Assembly: GCF_900105805.1 (NCBI RefSeq)
Contig: NZ_LT629788.1
Span: 1,302,001-1,366,000, forward strand
Length of the DNA stretch: 64,000 nt
Direction: 5' to 3'
Source of the DNA: Pseudomonas moraviensis
GTDB taxonomy: Bacteria; Pseudomonadota; Gammaproteobacteria; Pseudomonadales; Pseudomonadaceae
Position 1 is the first letter of the stretch. Each line of letters opens with the position of its first letter. Positions 1 to 8,069 of this stretch are shown piece after piece. The notes beneath the pieces were generated by a model that was not told the DNA's origin, ran no database searches, and worked only from the letters and a program-made list of their open reading frames with translations. The translations under genes were made by a program, and so were the position numbers.

Positions 1-1
1 G

Positions 2-436
2 CGCGCCGGAGAACAGGGCAGGGGCTTTGCCGTGGTCGCCGATGAAGTTCGCGCGCTGGCCAAGCGCACTTCAGACTCGACCGGTGAGATTGACGCACTG
101 CTGGGCAATCTGGCGCGGCGCACTCATCAGATGGGCAAGCAGATGCACGCCAGCCTGGAGGTGTCGCAGGAAACCGTGGTGTCGATCAACGAGGCGCGGG
201 CGAGTTTTGAATTGATCCGGGAATCGGTCGACGTGATTCGCGACATGAACACGCAGATCGCCACGGCGGCGGAGGAACAGCATCAGGTAGCCGAGGACAT
301 CAATCGCCACATCAGCCAGATTCATGGCGATGCGCAGTTAGTGGCAAGCCTTGCGGACTCGACTCGCCAGGATGCGCAGAACCTGACGGCGTTGTCGCAG
401 ACGTTGAATCAGTTGGTGAGCCGGTTCCGGACGTAA
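2..436 (+). CDS. Methyl-accepting chemotaxis protein, C-terminal part (5' truncated by window)
   Basis: The reading frame is open from the first bases and ends at a TAA at 434-436. It encodes the cytoplasmic signalling hairpin of a chemoreceptor: the end of the conserved tip (GEQGRGFAVVADEVRALAKR) is at the window edge, followed by a long heptad-rich helix ending LNQLVSRFRT. This region docks CheA and CheW at the inner face of the membrane. The sensor and transmembrane parts lie upstream, so the ligand cannot be inferred. No C-terminal CheR/CheB tether pentapeptide is visible. The gene is followed directly by an extragenic palindrome. Confidence 0.95.
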   Translation, partial: RAGEQGRGFAVVADEVRALAKRTSDSTGEIDALLGNLARRTHQMGKQMHASLEVSQETVVSINEARASFELIRESVDVIRDMNTQIATAAEEQHQVAEDINRHISQIHGDAQLVASLADSTRQDAQNLTALSQTLNQLVSRFRT

Positions 437-455
437 TCAGCTACACCGAAACCCC

Positions 456-545
456 TGTAGGAGTGAGCCTGCTCGCGATAGCGGAATATCAGCCAACATC
501 TGCATCGACTGACACACTGCGATCGCGAGCAGGCTCACTCCTACA
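456..545. repeat. Extragenic palindrome, family A (GTAGGAGTGAGCCTGCTCGCGAT)
   Basis: Two inverted arms, 456-479 and about 521-545, enclose a variable loop. It lies between the convergent MCP and flavin reductase genes. The same arms recur at seven other places in the window. Confidence 0.9.
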
Positions 546-574
546 TGGGATTGATGTGTTCAGCAGTTCCGGGA

Positions 575-1060
575 TCACGCCACAACCGGCAACGCACCCA
601 TCTTGCCGTGGCAGTACACCAGCGGCCCGGCGACTTGCTCAGGGACGATCAGGTTCTTCACCGCGCCGACCATGATCGCGTGGTCGCCACCTTCATATTC
701 ACGCCACAACTCGCACTCGATCACCGCCGTGGCATTGGCGAGGATCGGGTTGCCCAGTGCGCTCAATGTCCACTCGATGCCCTGCGCCTTGTCCTTGCCT
801 TTGCGGGCGAAGGCATAGGCCTCGCTTTGCTGCACGCTGGACAACAGGTGAATCGCAAAGCGTTTGTTCTTGATCAGCACTGGATAGGAATCGGAGCTGT
901 AGTTGGGGCAGAACAGCACCAGCGCCGGGTCCATCGACAGCGAGCTGAAGGCGCTGGCGGTCAGGCCGACGATCTGGCCGTCGTCGTCCAGGGTAGTGAT
1001 GACGGTGACGCCGGACGGGAACGAGCCCATGACTTGTTTGTAAATGGCAGCATCGATCAT
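575..1060 (-). CDS. Flavin reductase-like, FMN-binding (two-component monooxygenase partner), copy 1
   Basis: A 161-residue protein of the flavin reductase-like (split-barrel, FMN-binding) family, the size of the small reductase of two-component flavin monooxygenases. Visible family features are the N-terminal SFPSGVTVITT (about residues 13-23) and the GLTASAFSSLSMDPALVLFC core (about 32-51). It would supply reduced flavin from NAD(P)H to an oxygenase. It is closely similar along its length to the protein at 28693-29178. The start is supported by GAGGA about 9 bases upstream. Its promoter region carries the TGGTATACC-type operator also found before the 32 kb operon. No oxygenase subunit is adjacent. 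Confidence 0.9.
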   Translation of the reverse strand: MIDAAIYKQVMGSFPSGVTVITTLDDDGQIVGLTASAFSSLSMDPALVLFCPNYSSDSYPVLIKNKRFAIHLLSSVQQSEAYAFARKGKDKAQGIEWTLSALGNPILANATAVIECELWREYEGGDHAIMVGAVKNLIVPEQVAGPLVYCHGKMGALPVVA

Positions 1061-1109
1061 TGGGTGGTCCTCGGGTGTGTGACACGGTTTTTATGATTTG
1101 TAGGTCTGA

Positions 1110-1125
1110 TGGTATACCGTAATAC
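1110..1125. promoter_or_regulatory. GntR-type operator, site 1 (TGGTATACCGTAATAC)
   Basis: It lies 50-65 bases upstream of the flavin reductase start. Read on the minus strand, the surrounding block CTTGCAAGAT..GTATTACGGTATACCATCAGAC nearly matches the block at 32163-32195, including a TTGCA element that could be a -35. The GGTATACC core fits the general TnGTnnnACnA-type site of GntR/FCD regulators. Binding is inferred. Confidence 0.7.
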
Positions 1126-1280
1126 ATATCTTGCAAGGGCTTTTCTGGTGAACCGATAAACGTGCGGATTTCGTCGGAAAGTCCATGTTTACGGGGCTTT
1201 CAGCTAGCCGATGAGGGGCAGGATCAGCGAGGATAACGGATCAGAGAACGACAGAATCAGCGGATCAGGCTTGTGCAAAG

Positions 1281-1300
1281 CTTGGAATACCATAATATGG
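1281..1300. promoter_or_regulatory. GntR-type operator, site 2, with likely promoter
   Basis: CTTGGAATACCATAATATGG lies about 80 bases upstream of the NCS1 permease. TTGTGC and TAATAT, 16 bases apart, could be -35 and -10, which would put the operator over the promoter. The block is nearly identical to the minus strand at 24958-24985 upstream of the ABC importer. The 1061-1376 intergenic region holds sites 1 and 2 and otherwise shows nothing recognisable. Confidence 0.7.
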
Positions 1301-1376
1301 TCTGCATCTGAGGGGCGACCCAAGAGTCCTCCCGGTTTGGCTTCATACAAAGATAAAAACAGACAAACTCGAGTTC

Positions 1377-2789
1377 ATGCATATGTCCCAGATGTCCCGG
1401 CAAGATCCGTTGATCGAGAATCATACGGTCGATTACGTCCCACTCGCGGAACGCCACGGGAAGGCCCGCGACCTGTTCACTCTGTGGTTCAGCACCAACA
1501 TCGCGCCACTGCCCATCGTCACCGGCGCCATGGTGGTTCAGGTGTTCCATCTCAATCTGTGGTGGGGGCTGCTGGCGATTGCGCTGGGGCACATGATCGG
1601 CGGCGTGGTGATTGCACTGGCGTCGGCCCAGGGCCCGCGCATGGGCATTCCGCAAATGGTCCAGAGTCGCGGCCAGTTCGGCCGATATGGCGCACTGCTG
1701 ATCGTGTTCTTTGCGGCTCTCATCTATATCGGTTTCTTCATTTCCAACATCGTGCTGGCCGGCAAATCCATCGTCGGTATTGCGCCGTCGGTGCCGGCCC
1801 CGCTGAGCATTCTGATCGGCGCGCTGGCCGCTACCGCGATCGGAGTGATCGGCTACAACTTCATCCACACGCTCAATCGCATTGGCACTTGGGTGATGGG
1901 CGGCGCGTTGCTCGCAGGGTTTATCTACATCTTCGCCCATGACTTGCCGGCGGACTTCCTGACGCGCGGCAGTTTCAACCTCTCGGGCTGGCTGGCGACG
2001 GTATCGCTGGGCATCATCTGGCAGATCAGTTTCTCGCCGTACGTCTCCGACTACTCGCGTTATCTGCCGGCGGACATCGGCATTGCCAAGCCATTTTGGG
2101 CGACGTATCTGGGCGCGACGCTGGGCACGATTCTGTCGTTCAGTTTTGGCGCGGTTGCGGTGCTGGCGACGCCGGAAGGCACTGAGGCGATGGCGGCGGT
2201 CAAGCAGTCCACCGGCTGGCTGGGGCCGATTCTGATGGTGCTGTTTCTGCTCAATATCATCAGCCACAACGCGCTCAACTTGTATGGCGCGGTGCTGTCG
2301 ATCATTACCTCGATCCAGACCTTCGCCAGCCAGTGGACGCCGGGCATCAAGGTGCGCGTGGTGCTGTCGAGCGTGATCCTCGGCGGATGCTGCGTGGTCG
2401 CCCTCGGCGCTTCGGCGGATTTCATTTCCCAGTTCATCGGGCTGATTCTGGCGCTGTTGCTGGTGCTGGTGCCGTGGGCGTCGATCAACCTGATCGACTT
2501 CTACCTGATCAAGCGCGGCAACTACGACATCACCTCGATCTTCCGCGCCGACGGCGGGATCTACGGGCGTTTCAACCTGCACGCGATCATTGCCTACTTC
2601 ATCGGCATCATCGTGCAGCTGCCGTTCGCCAACACCTCGCTGTACGTCGGGCCGTACGCCAATCTGGTCGAAGGTGCGGATCTGTCGTGGCTGGTTGGCC
2701 TGGTGGTCACCGTGCCGCTCTATTACTGCCTCGCGACCCGTGGTCAGGCGCAGCGGAGCAGGGCGGCAAAACTGAGCTATCGCTCGTAA
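1377..2789 (+). CDS. NCS1-family permease (purine/cytosine permease-like)
   Basis: A 470-residue, 12-segment inner-membrane protein of the NCS1 (nucleobase:cation symport) family, like CodB and purine-cytosine permeases. Features are the early PLAERHGKARDLFTLWFSTNIAPLP segment with its conserved aromatic and N residues, and the NPD-like loop region ISFSPYVSDYSRYLP. It should import a small nitrogenous heterocycle or vitamin; the exact substrate cannot be read. ATG codons at 1377 and 1383 are both possible, with only a weak GAG upstream. The shared operator links it to the flavin reductases and the ABC importer. Confidence 0.9.
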   Translation: MHMSQMSRQDPLIENHTVDYVPLAERHGKARDLFTLWFSTNIAPLPIVTGAMVVQVFHLNLWWGLLAIALGHMIGGVVIALASAQGPRMGIPQMVQSRGQFGRYGALLIVFFAALIYIGFFISNIVLAGKSIVGIAPSVPAPLSILIGALAATAIGVIGYNFIHTLNRIGTWVMGGALLAGFIYIFAHDLPADFLTRGSFNLSGWLATVSLGIIWQISFSPYVSDYSRYLPADIGIAKPFWATYLGATLGTILSFSFGAVAVLATPEGTEAMAAVKQSTGWLGPILMVLFLLNIISHNALNLYGAVLSIITSIQTFASQWTPGIKVRVVLSSVILGGCCVVALGASADFISQFIGLILALLLVLVPWASINLIDFYLIKRGNYDITSIFRADGGIYGRFNLHAIIAYFIGIIVQLPFANTSLYVGPYANLVEGADLSWLVGLVVTVPLYYCLATRGQAQRSRAAKLSYRS

Positions 2790-2797
2790 GCAATTCT

Positions 2798-2825
2798 GTG
2801 GCGAGGGAGCAAGCTCCCTCGCCAC
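2798..2825. repeat. Short palindrome, family C (GTGGCGAGGGAGC)
   Basis: A near-perfect hairpin, GTGGCGAGGGAGC-AA-GCTCCCTCGCCAC, just after the permease stop. It may end transcription, but there is no U-run. The same palindrome is at 45859-45886. Confidence 0.8.
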
Positions 2826-3044
2826 AACTGGTTTTCGGCCGTCCCGAGTATTTCAGCGGTCACGCAAATTGGCCATATCGATCCCCTTTTGGCCTGCCGC
2901 CTACTGTCATCGCGCTACGCTGTCAGCAAGAATCGAAACCATAACAACAGGCTCGACCTTTTTTGCCCTTGGCTTTCGTTACAGCCACTGCCGTGTACAG
3001 AACATAAAAACCATCGATCTCACGCCGCATTCGGGGAAACAACC

Positions 3045-4145
3045 ATGGTCACGATCAAACGCATTCTGGGCGCCACCGTGTGTGGCCTGACGCTGCTGGC
3101 CAGCGCCGTCCAGGCCGAGCAGCGCGAACTGCGGGTGTACAACTGGGCGGATTACATCCTGCCGTCAGTGCCCAAGGACTTCGCCGAGCAAAGCAAGATC
3201 AAAGTGACCTGGGACACCTTCGACACCAACGAATCACTGGAAGCCAAACTCCTCACCGGCAACTCCGGCTACGACCTGGTAGTGCCGTCCAATCAGTTCA
3301 TCGAAACCCAGATCAAGGCGGGCGTGTTTCAGAAACTCGACAAGTCGAAACTGCCGAACTGGCAGCATCAGGATCCGGCCCTGCTCAAGTTGCTCGAGGC
3401 CAACGACCCCGGCAACCAGTACGGTGTGCCCTACATGTACGGCACCGTGCTGATCGGCTTCAACCCGGCCAAGGTCAAGGCTGCCCTTGGCGAGAATGCG
3501 CCGGTGGACAGTTGGGATCTGGTGTTCAAGCCCGAGAACATGGAAAAGCTCAAGGCGTGCGGCGTGGCGATGCTCGATTCGCCGTCGGAAATCCTGCCGC
3601 TGGCCCTGCATTACCTCGGCCTCGATCCGAACAGCCAGAACCCGGCGGACTATGAAAAGGCCAAGGCCTTGATGATGAAGATTCGCCCCTACGTGACCTA
3701 CTTCAACTCGGCCAAGTACATGACCGACATCGCCAACGGCGACATCTGCGTGGCGATCGGTTATTCCGGCAGCTTCTACCAGTTCGGCAATCGCGCCAAA
3801 GAGGCGGGCAACGGCGTGGTGGTCGACTGGCGCTTGCCGAAGGAGGGCGCGCCGATCTGGTTCGACACGTTCGCCATTCCGAAGAGCGCGAAGAACGTCG
3901 CCGAGGCTCACGAATTCCTCAACCACTTGCTCGATCCGAAAGTGATCGCACCGATCAGCGACTTCCTCGGCTACCCGAATGCCAACAAGGACTCGATGCC
4001 GCTGGTCAACAAGGAGATCACCGACAACCCCAACCTGACCCCGACCCGCGAAGCGCTGAAAACCCTGTATGTGGTCCAGCCGTTGCCGCAGAAAATGGAG
4101 CGGGTGCGCACGCGGGTGTGGACCAGTATCAAATCCGATAAATAA
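3045..4145 (+). CDS. Polyamine-type periplasmic binding protein (PotF/SpuD-like)
   Basis: A 366-residue periplasmic binding protein. The start is the ATG of MVTIKRILG, with GGGG AA upstream; the longer frame has no good start. Residues 1-22 form a signal peptide ending VQA. The mature N-terminus ELRVYNWADYILP is the hallmark of PotF/SpuD-type putrescine/spermidine receptors, and the rest (YDLVVPSNQF, YMYGTVLIGFNP) fits. No permease or ATPase gene is adjacent, so it either uses transporter subunits encoded elsewhere or works with the importer at 20.9-24.9 kb. A substrate other than a polyamine is possible. Confidence 0.88.
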   Translation: MVTIKRILGATVCGLTLLASAVQAEQRELRVYNWADYILPSVPKDFAEQSKIKVTWDTFDTNESLEAKLLTGNSGYDLVVPSNQFIETQIKAGVFQKLDKSKLPNWQHQDPALLKLLEANDPGNQYGVPYMYGTVLIGFNPAKVKAALGENAPVDSWDLVFKPENMEKLKACGVAMLDSPSEILPLALHYLGLDPNSQNPADYEKAKALMMKIRPYVTYFNSAKYMTDIANGDICVAIGYSGSFYQFGNRAKEAGNGVVVDWRLPKEGAPIWFDTFAIPKSAKNVAEAHEFLNHLLDPKVIAPISDFLGYPNANKDSMPLVNKEITDNPNLTPTREALKTLYVVQPLPQKMERVRTRVWTSIKSDK

Positions 4146-4155
4146 GACCATTCCC

Positions 4156-4245
4156 TGTAGGAGTGAGCCTGCTCGCGATCGCGGTGTGTCAGTTGACGTA
4201 GATGTTGGCTGATACACCGCGATCGCGAGCAGGCTCACTCCTACA
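4156..4245. repeat. Extragenic palindrome, family A
   Basis: TGTAGGAGTGAGCCTGCTCGC and its inverted partner enclose a short loop, between the convergent binding protein and TerC genes. Confidence 0.9.
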
Positions 4246-4260
4246 AGGGTTTTGTGTGGG

Positions 4261-5235
4261 TCATTCGGTGCTGCGTTCAGCCTCGCGGGTGGTCACCAGA
4301 CTCAACAGCACGGATCCCAGAATCACCGAACCCACTACCGCCAGCGACCACTCCACCGGCATGTGAAACCACGGCATCAGCACCATCTTGCCGCCGATGA
4401 ACACCAGCACGATCGCCAGCCCGTATTTGAGCAGGTGAAAACGGTCAGCCATGTCCGCCAGCAGGAAGTACAGCGCGCGCAGGCCCATGATCGCGAAGAT
4501 GTTCGAGGTGAAGACGATGAAAGGGTCAGTGGTGACGGCGAAGATCGCCGGGATGCTGTCGACCGCGAACATCAGGTCGCTGGCCTCGATCAGCACCAGC
4601 ACAAGGAACATCGGTGTTGCCCAGCGCACGCCGTTTTGCAGGATGAAAAACCGCTCGCCGTGGAAACCGCTGGTAATACGCATATGCCCGCGCACCCAGC
4701 GCAACAGCGGGTTGTTGTCGAGATCCGGTTGCTGGTCGGCGAACACCAGCATCTTGATCCCGGTGATGATCAGGAACACACCGAACGCATACAACAGCCA
4801 TTCGAACTGCGACACCAGCCATACGCCGGCAAAGATCATTATCGCGCGCATGACAATCGCGCCGAGCACGCCATATAGCAGCACGCGCCGCTGCAATTCC
4901 GGGGGCACGGCGAAGTAGCTGAAGATCATCACGAAGACGAACATGTTGTCGATCGACAGCGACTGCTCGATCAAATAACCGGTGAGGAACTCCAGGGTTT
5001 TCTGCCGGGCGATTTCACCGCCAAATTCGCCGTGCAGGTACCACCAGAGCAAACCGGCGAAGCTCAGCGCCAGCAGGCACCAGGCAACCACCCAGGCCGA
5101 CGCTTCACGCACCGAGACCCGATGCGCCTTGCGGCCGCCAAAGACAAACAAGTCCAGGGCCAGCATGGCCAGAACGAAGACGATGAAGGCGCCCCACATC
5201 CAGGGTTCGCCGATATTGATGTTCGTGGCAGGCAT
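4261..5235 (-). CDS. TerC family integral membrane protein (Alx-like)
   Basis: A 324-residue membrane protein with about nine hydrophobic segments. The acidic intramembrane motifs of the TerC family are present: SLSIDNMFVF (D96, N97) and IEASDLMFAVDSIPA (D220, D226). Members such as Alx are linked to manganese export and alkaline or tellurite stress, so a divalent-metal export role is likely but not proven. The start has GGGAGCG just upstream. An extragenic palindrome (5277-5365) lies in the 5' leader. I see no yybP-ykoY manganese riboswitch there. Confidence 0.9.
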   Translation of the reverse strand: MPATNINIGEPWMWGAFIVFVLAMLALDLFVFGGRKAHRVSVREASAWVVAWCLLALSFAGLLWWYLHGEFGGEIARQKTLEFLTGYLIEQSLSIDNMFVFVMIFSYFAVPPELQRRVLLYGVLGAIVMRAIMIFAGVWLVSQFEWLLYAFGVFLIITGIKMLVFADQQPDLDNNPLLRWVRGHMRITSGFHGERFFILQNGVRWATPMFLVLVLIEASDLMFAVDSIPAIFAVTTDPFIVFTSNIFAIMGLRALYFLLADMADRFHLLKYGLAIVLVFIGGKMVLMPWFHMPVEWSLAVVGSVILGSVLLSLVTTREAERSTE

Positions 5236-5276
5236 GGCACGCTCCCTGTCTTTTTACTTGCAGCAAGCACATCTCC

Positions 5277-5365
5277 TGTGGGAGCGAGCTTGCTCGCGAA
5301 TGCGATGGAACAGTGAAGTTGAGGTTGCCTGACACACCGCGTTCGCGAGCAGGCTCGCTCCCACA
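5277..5365. repeat. Extragenic palindrome, family A variant (GTGGGAGCGAGCTTGCTCGCGAA)
   Basis: It has the same architecture as family A with TGTGGGAGCGAGC arms and occupies the leader of the TerC gene. A second copy of this variant is at 40435-40524. Confidence 0.88.
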
Positions 5366-5474
5366 GGGATCATCTTCACTTCTCGATCAAAGTCAGACGG
5401 GGCCATGCTAGCGACGGATTTATGCCAAAGAAAAATCGTTTATTTCTGACTGACAGTTCGGCAAAAACGAAGTA

Positions 5475-6263
5475 TCAGCGAAAGAATTCCCCCGGCGTCT
5501 CACCAAACTGCTGACGAAACGCGGCAATGAACGCCGATGTCGAGTCGTATCCGCAGGCCAGCGCGACATCGGTCACACGCTCACCTTTCTCCAGCGGGGT
5601 CAGCGCCCCGAGCAGGCGCAGACGCTGGCGCCAGGCGCGGAAGGTCAGGCCGGTGTCGCGCAGGAACAGCCGCGTCAGGGTCTTTTCGGTGACGCCGAAT
5701 TTGCCGCTCCAGTGGCTCAGCGTGGTCTGCTGTTCCGGATGTTGCTCCAGGCTCTGGTAGATCTGCTTCAAGCGCGGGTCTTGTGGCAGCGGCAGCATCA
5801 GGTCGATGGTTGGCGCATCGGCCAGCTGATCGAGGATGACTTGGGCGAGGCGTCCGTCAGGGCCGCTCTCGTCATACTCCACCGGAACCTGACTGAAGGC
5901 GCGGATCAACTCCCTGAGCAGATCGCTGACGCCCAGCACATGGCAATGTTCGGCCGCCCAACCGGTGACGCTGCTGTCGATATACAGGCTGCGCATTTCC
6001 GTGTGCGGTGCGCTGAACACCCGGTGCGGTACGCCCGCCGGTATCCACACCGCACGCTCCGGCGGTGCGACGAAACGGCCGGCGCTGGTCTGCACTTCGA
6101 GCACGCCCTGAATCGCATAGGACAACTGCACCCACGGATGGCTATGACGGCGGGTGAGGGCGCGATTGGGCAGTGATTCGGTGCGTCCATACACAGGACG
6201 CGGCAGGCTGGGCAACCCGGGAACACTGCGGCGAACGCTCTTGGTATGTCCTTTGGGCGGCAT
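5475..6263 (-). CDS. AraC-family transcriptional regulator with cupin sensor domain
   Basis: About 262 residues from the Met at 6263; the frame is open to 6329. The internal start is preferred because the longer one would leave almost no room before the divergent transporter at 6338. The N-terminal half is a cupin-like ligand domain (SHPWVQLSYAIQGVLEV, VPPERAVWIPAGVPH region). The C-terminal half has the two AraC helix-turn-helix motifs, the second being VTDVALACGYDSTSAFIAAFRQQFG. It probably controls the divergently transcribed symporter, a common layout for this pair. The ligand is unknown. Confidence 0.88.
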   Translation of the reverse strand: MPPKGHTKSVRRSVPGLPSLPRPVYGRTESLPNRALTRRHSHPWVQLSYAIQGVLEVQTSAGRFVAPPERAVWIPAGVPHRVFSAPHTEMRSLYIDSSVTGWAAEHCHVLGVSDLLRELIRAFSQVPVEYDESGPDGRLAQVILDQLADAPTIDLMLPLPQDPRLKQIYQSLEQHPEQQTTLSHWSGKFGVTEKTLTRLFLRDTGLTFRAWRQRLRLLGALTPLEKGERVTDVALACGYDSTSAFIAAFRQQFGETPGEFFR

Positions 6264-6337
6264 CTTGCGGCTCTTCGGCGTTAGTCGGTAATTGCCAGTC
6301 ACGTTAGAGTCGTCGGCACGCACTGGCAACCCCCCGG

Positions 6338-7345
6338 ATGAATCTCATGACGCGCCCACGTTTTCTGCCCGATAACTTCACCCTCACTCTGATCGGCGTT
6401 GTCCTGCTGGCCAGCTTCCTGCCCGCCAGCGGCCAGGTCGCGGTCGGCTTCGGCTGGCTGACCAACATCGCTATTGCCCTGCTGTTTTTCCTGCACGGCG
6501 CCAAGCTGTCGCGCGAATCGATCATTGCCGGCGCCGGCCACTGGCGTTTGCATCTGCTGGTGTTTGGCCTGACTTTCGTGCTGTTCCCGATTCTCGGTCT
6601 GGCGCTCAAACCGCTGTTGTCATCGCTGATCGGCGATCAGCTGTACATGGGCATGCTCTACCTTTGCGCGTTGCCAGCCACGGTGCAGTCGGCCATCGCG
6701 TTCACTTCGCTGGCGCGAGGCAATATTCCGGCGGCGATCTGCAGCGCGGCGGCGTCCAGCCTGTTCGGGATTTTTCTTACGCCGCTGCTGGTGACTTTGC
6801 TGCTCAACGTCCACGGCGACGGCGGCTCGACCCTCGATGCGATCGTGAAAATCAGCGTGCAGTTGCTGCTGCCATTTATCGCCGGGCAGATCGCCCGCCG
6901 CTGGATCGGCGCGTGGGTAGGGCGCAACAAGAACTGGCTGAAATTCGTTGATCAGGGCTCGATTCTGCTGGTGGTCTACGGCGCGTTCAGCGAAGCGGTC
7001 AACGAAGGCATCTGGCAGCAGATTCCATTGTTCGAGCTGCTCGGCTTGGTGGTGGTCTGCTGCATCCTGCTCGCCCTGGTTCTATTGGCCTCGAGCCTGC
7101 TTGGCAAAGCCTTCGGCTTCAATCAGGAAGACCGCATCACCATTCTGTTCTGCGGCTCGAAAAAGAGCCTGGCCACCGGCGTGCCGATGGCGCAGGTGTT
7201 GTTCGCCGGCAGCACCATCGGCGTGCTGATTCTGCCGCTGATGCTGTTCCACCAGATTCAACTGATGGTCTGCGCGGTATTGGCCCAGCGCTATGCCAAG
7301 CGGCCGGAGTCGGTGCCTGATCTGATGGCGCAGGTTGATCCGTAA
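6338..7345 (+). CDS. Bile acid:sodium symporter family protein (YfeH/RCH1 type)
   Basis: A 335-residue membrane protein with about ten segments. The family pattern of YfeH/SLC10A7-like putative sodium-dependent transporters is clear: LTNIAIALLFFLHGAKLSRESI near the N-terminus, ALPATVQSAIAFTSLARGN mid-protein, and FCGSKKSLATGVPMAQVLF near the end. The substrate is not known for this subgroup. It is paired divergently with the AraC regulator, so induction by its substrate is likely. Confidence 0.88.
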   Translation: MNLMTRPRFLPDNFTLTLIGVVLLASFLPASGQVAVGFGWLTNIAIALLFFLHGAKLSRESIIAGAGHWRLHLLVFGLTFVLFPILGLALKPLLSSLIGDQLYMGMLYLCALPATVQSAIAFTSLARGNIPAAICSAAASSLFGIFLTPLLVTLLLNVHGDGGSTLDAIVKISVQLLLPFIAGQIARRWIGAWVGRNKNWLKFVDQGSILLVVYGAFSEAVNEGIWQQIPLFELLGLVVVCCILLALVLLASSLLGKAFGFNQEDRITILFCGSKKSLATGVPMAQVLFAGSTIGVLILPLMLFHQIQLMVCAVLAQRYAKRPESVPDLMAQVDP

Positions 7346-7352
7346 AAACCCT

Positions 7353-7955
7353 TCACAGCCCCGAATACTTGACCGCCGCCGCGGCCCGCGTCGGCACATC
7401 CAGCGTGCGCAACAACGACGACACATGGATGCGCACCGTGAACGGCGAAATATCCAGTTCACGGGCGATTTCCTTGTTGGTCTTGCCTTGCGCGATCAAC
7501 CGCAGCACGTCCTGCTGACGCGGCGTCAGCGTCGTCGCGGTTTCCAGCGGCAGCAAGCCGGACGGCGCCGACTTCACAAGCACCTCGCCATCACGGATCG
7601 CCAGAATCGCCTGGCCGATTTCATCCGGCGCGATGTTCTTGCCGATAAAGCCGTCAATGCCCGCCGCCATGACTTCACTGATCAACGCCTGGTCGTCGAC
7701 CATCGAAACTACGATCAGCGTGGTGCGCGGCAATCGTCTTCGCAAGTCGGCGAGCTGGGTGATGCAGGTCAACCCGGGAAAACGCAGATCGAGCATCAGC
7801 GTGTCCGGCTCGTCGCCCTGTGGCAGCAGCTCGAGCACAGCGTCGAAGTCGCCGGCCTCGCAGATATTCGCTGCGGGCAGCACGCGCTGTACGGTGCGCA
7901 GCATCGCCTCGCGAAACAGTGGATGATCGTCGGCTATGATGATCCGGCATGTCAT
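7353..7955 (-). CDS. NarL/LuxR-family response regulator
   Basis: A 200-residue two-domain regulator. The receiver has the acidic pair D9/D10, phospho-acceptor D56 in LMLDLRFPG and K106 in FIGKN. A LuxR-type helix-turn-helix (LTPRQQDVLRLIAQGKTNKEIARELDIS) follows from about residue 142. It is transcribed divergently from the hybrid kinase at 8070, with about 115 bases between them, and the two are almost certainly partners. Its stop faces that of the symporter gene. Confidence 0.93.
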   Translation of the reverse strand: MTCRIIIADDHPLFREAMLRTVQRVLPAANICEAGDFDAVLELLPQGDEPDTLMLDLRFPGLTCITQLADLRRRLPRTTLIVVSMVDDQALISEVMAAGIDGFIGKNIAPDEIGQAILAIRDGEVLVKSAPSGLLPLETATTLTPRQQDVLRLIAQGKTNKEIARELDISPFTVRIHVSSLLRTLDVPTRAAAAVKYSGL

Positions 7956-8069
7956 GACGTGACCCTCCCTGGGTCAGGCGTGATTCAAGGCCTGCACCTT
8001 AGCACTGGACGCGAAGGTTGCCTGTAGGCTGCTTCCGAAACTGACGATTGCTGCACAAGGACGTTTACC

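Noticed and set aside
1257..2825. Long open frame antisense to the NCS1 permease
   Set aside because: It is composed of Arg/His/Gln-rich filler typical of the opposite strand of high-GC genes, and the permease frame has clear family motifs.
5236..5474. Manganese (yybP-ykoY) riboswitch before the TerC gene
   Set aside because: The leader holds an extragenic palindrome, and the conserved riboswitch loops are not visible.
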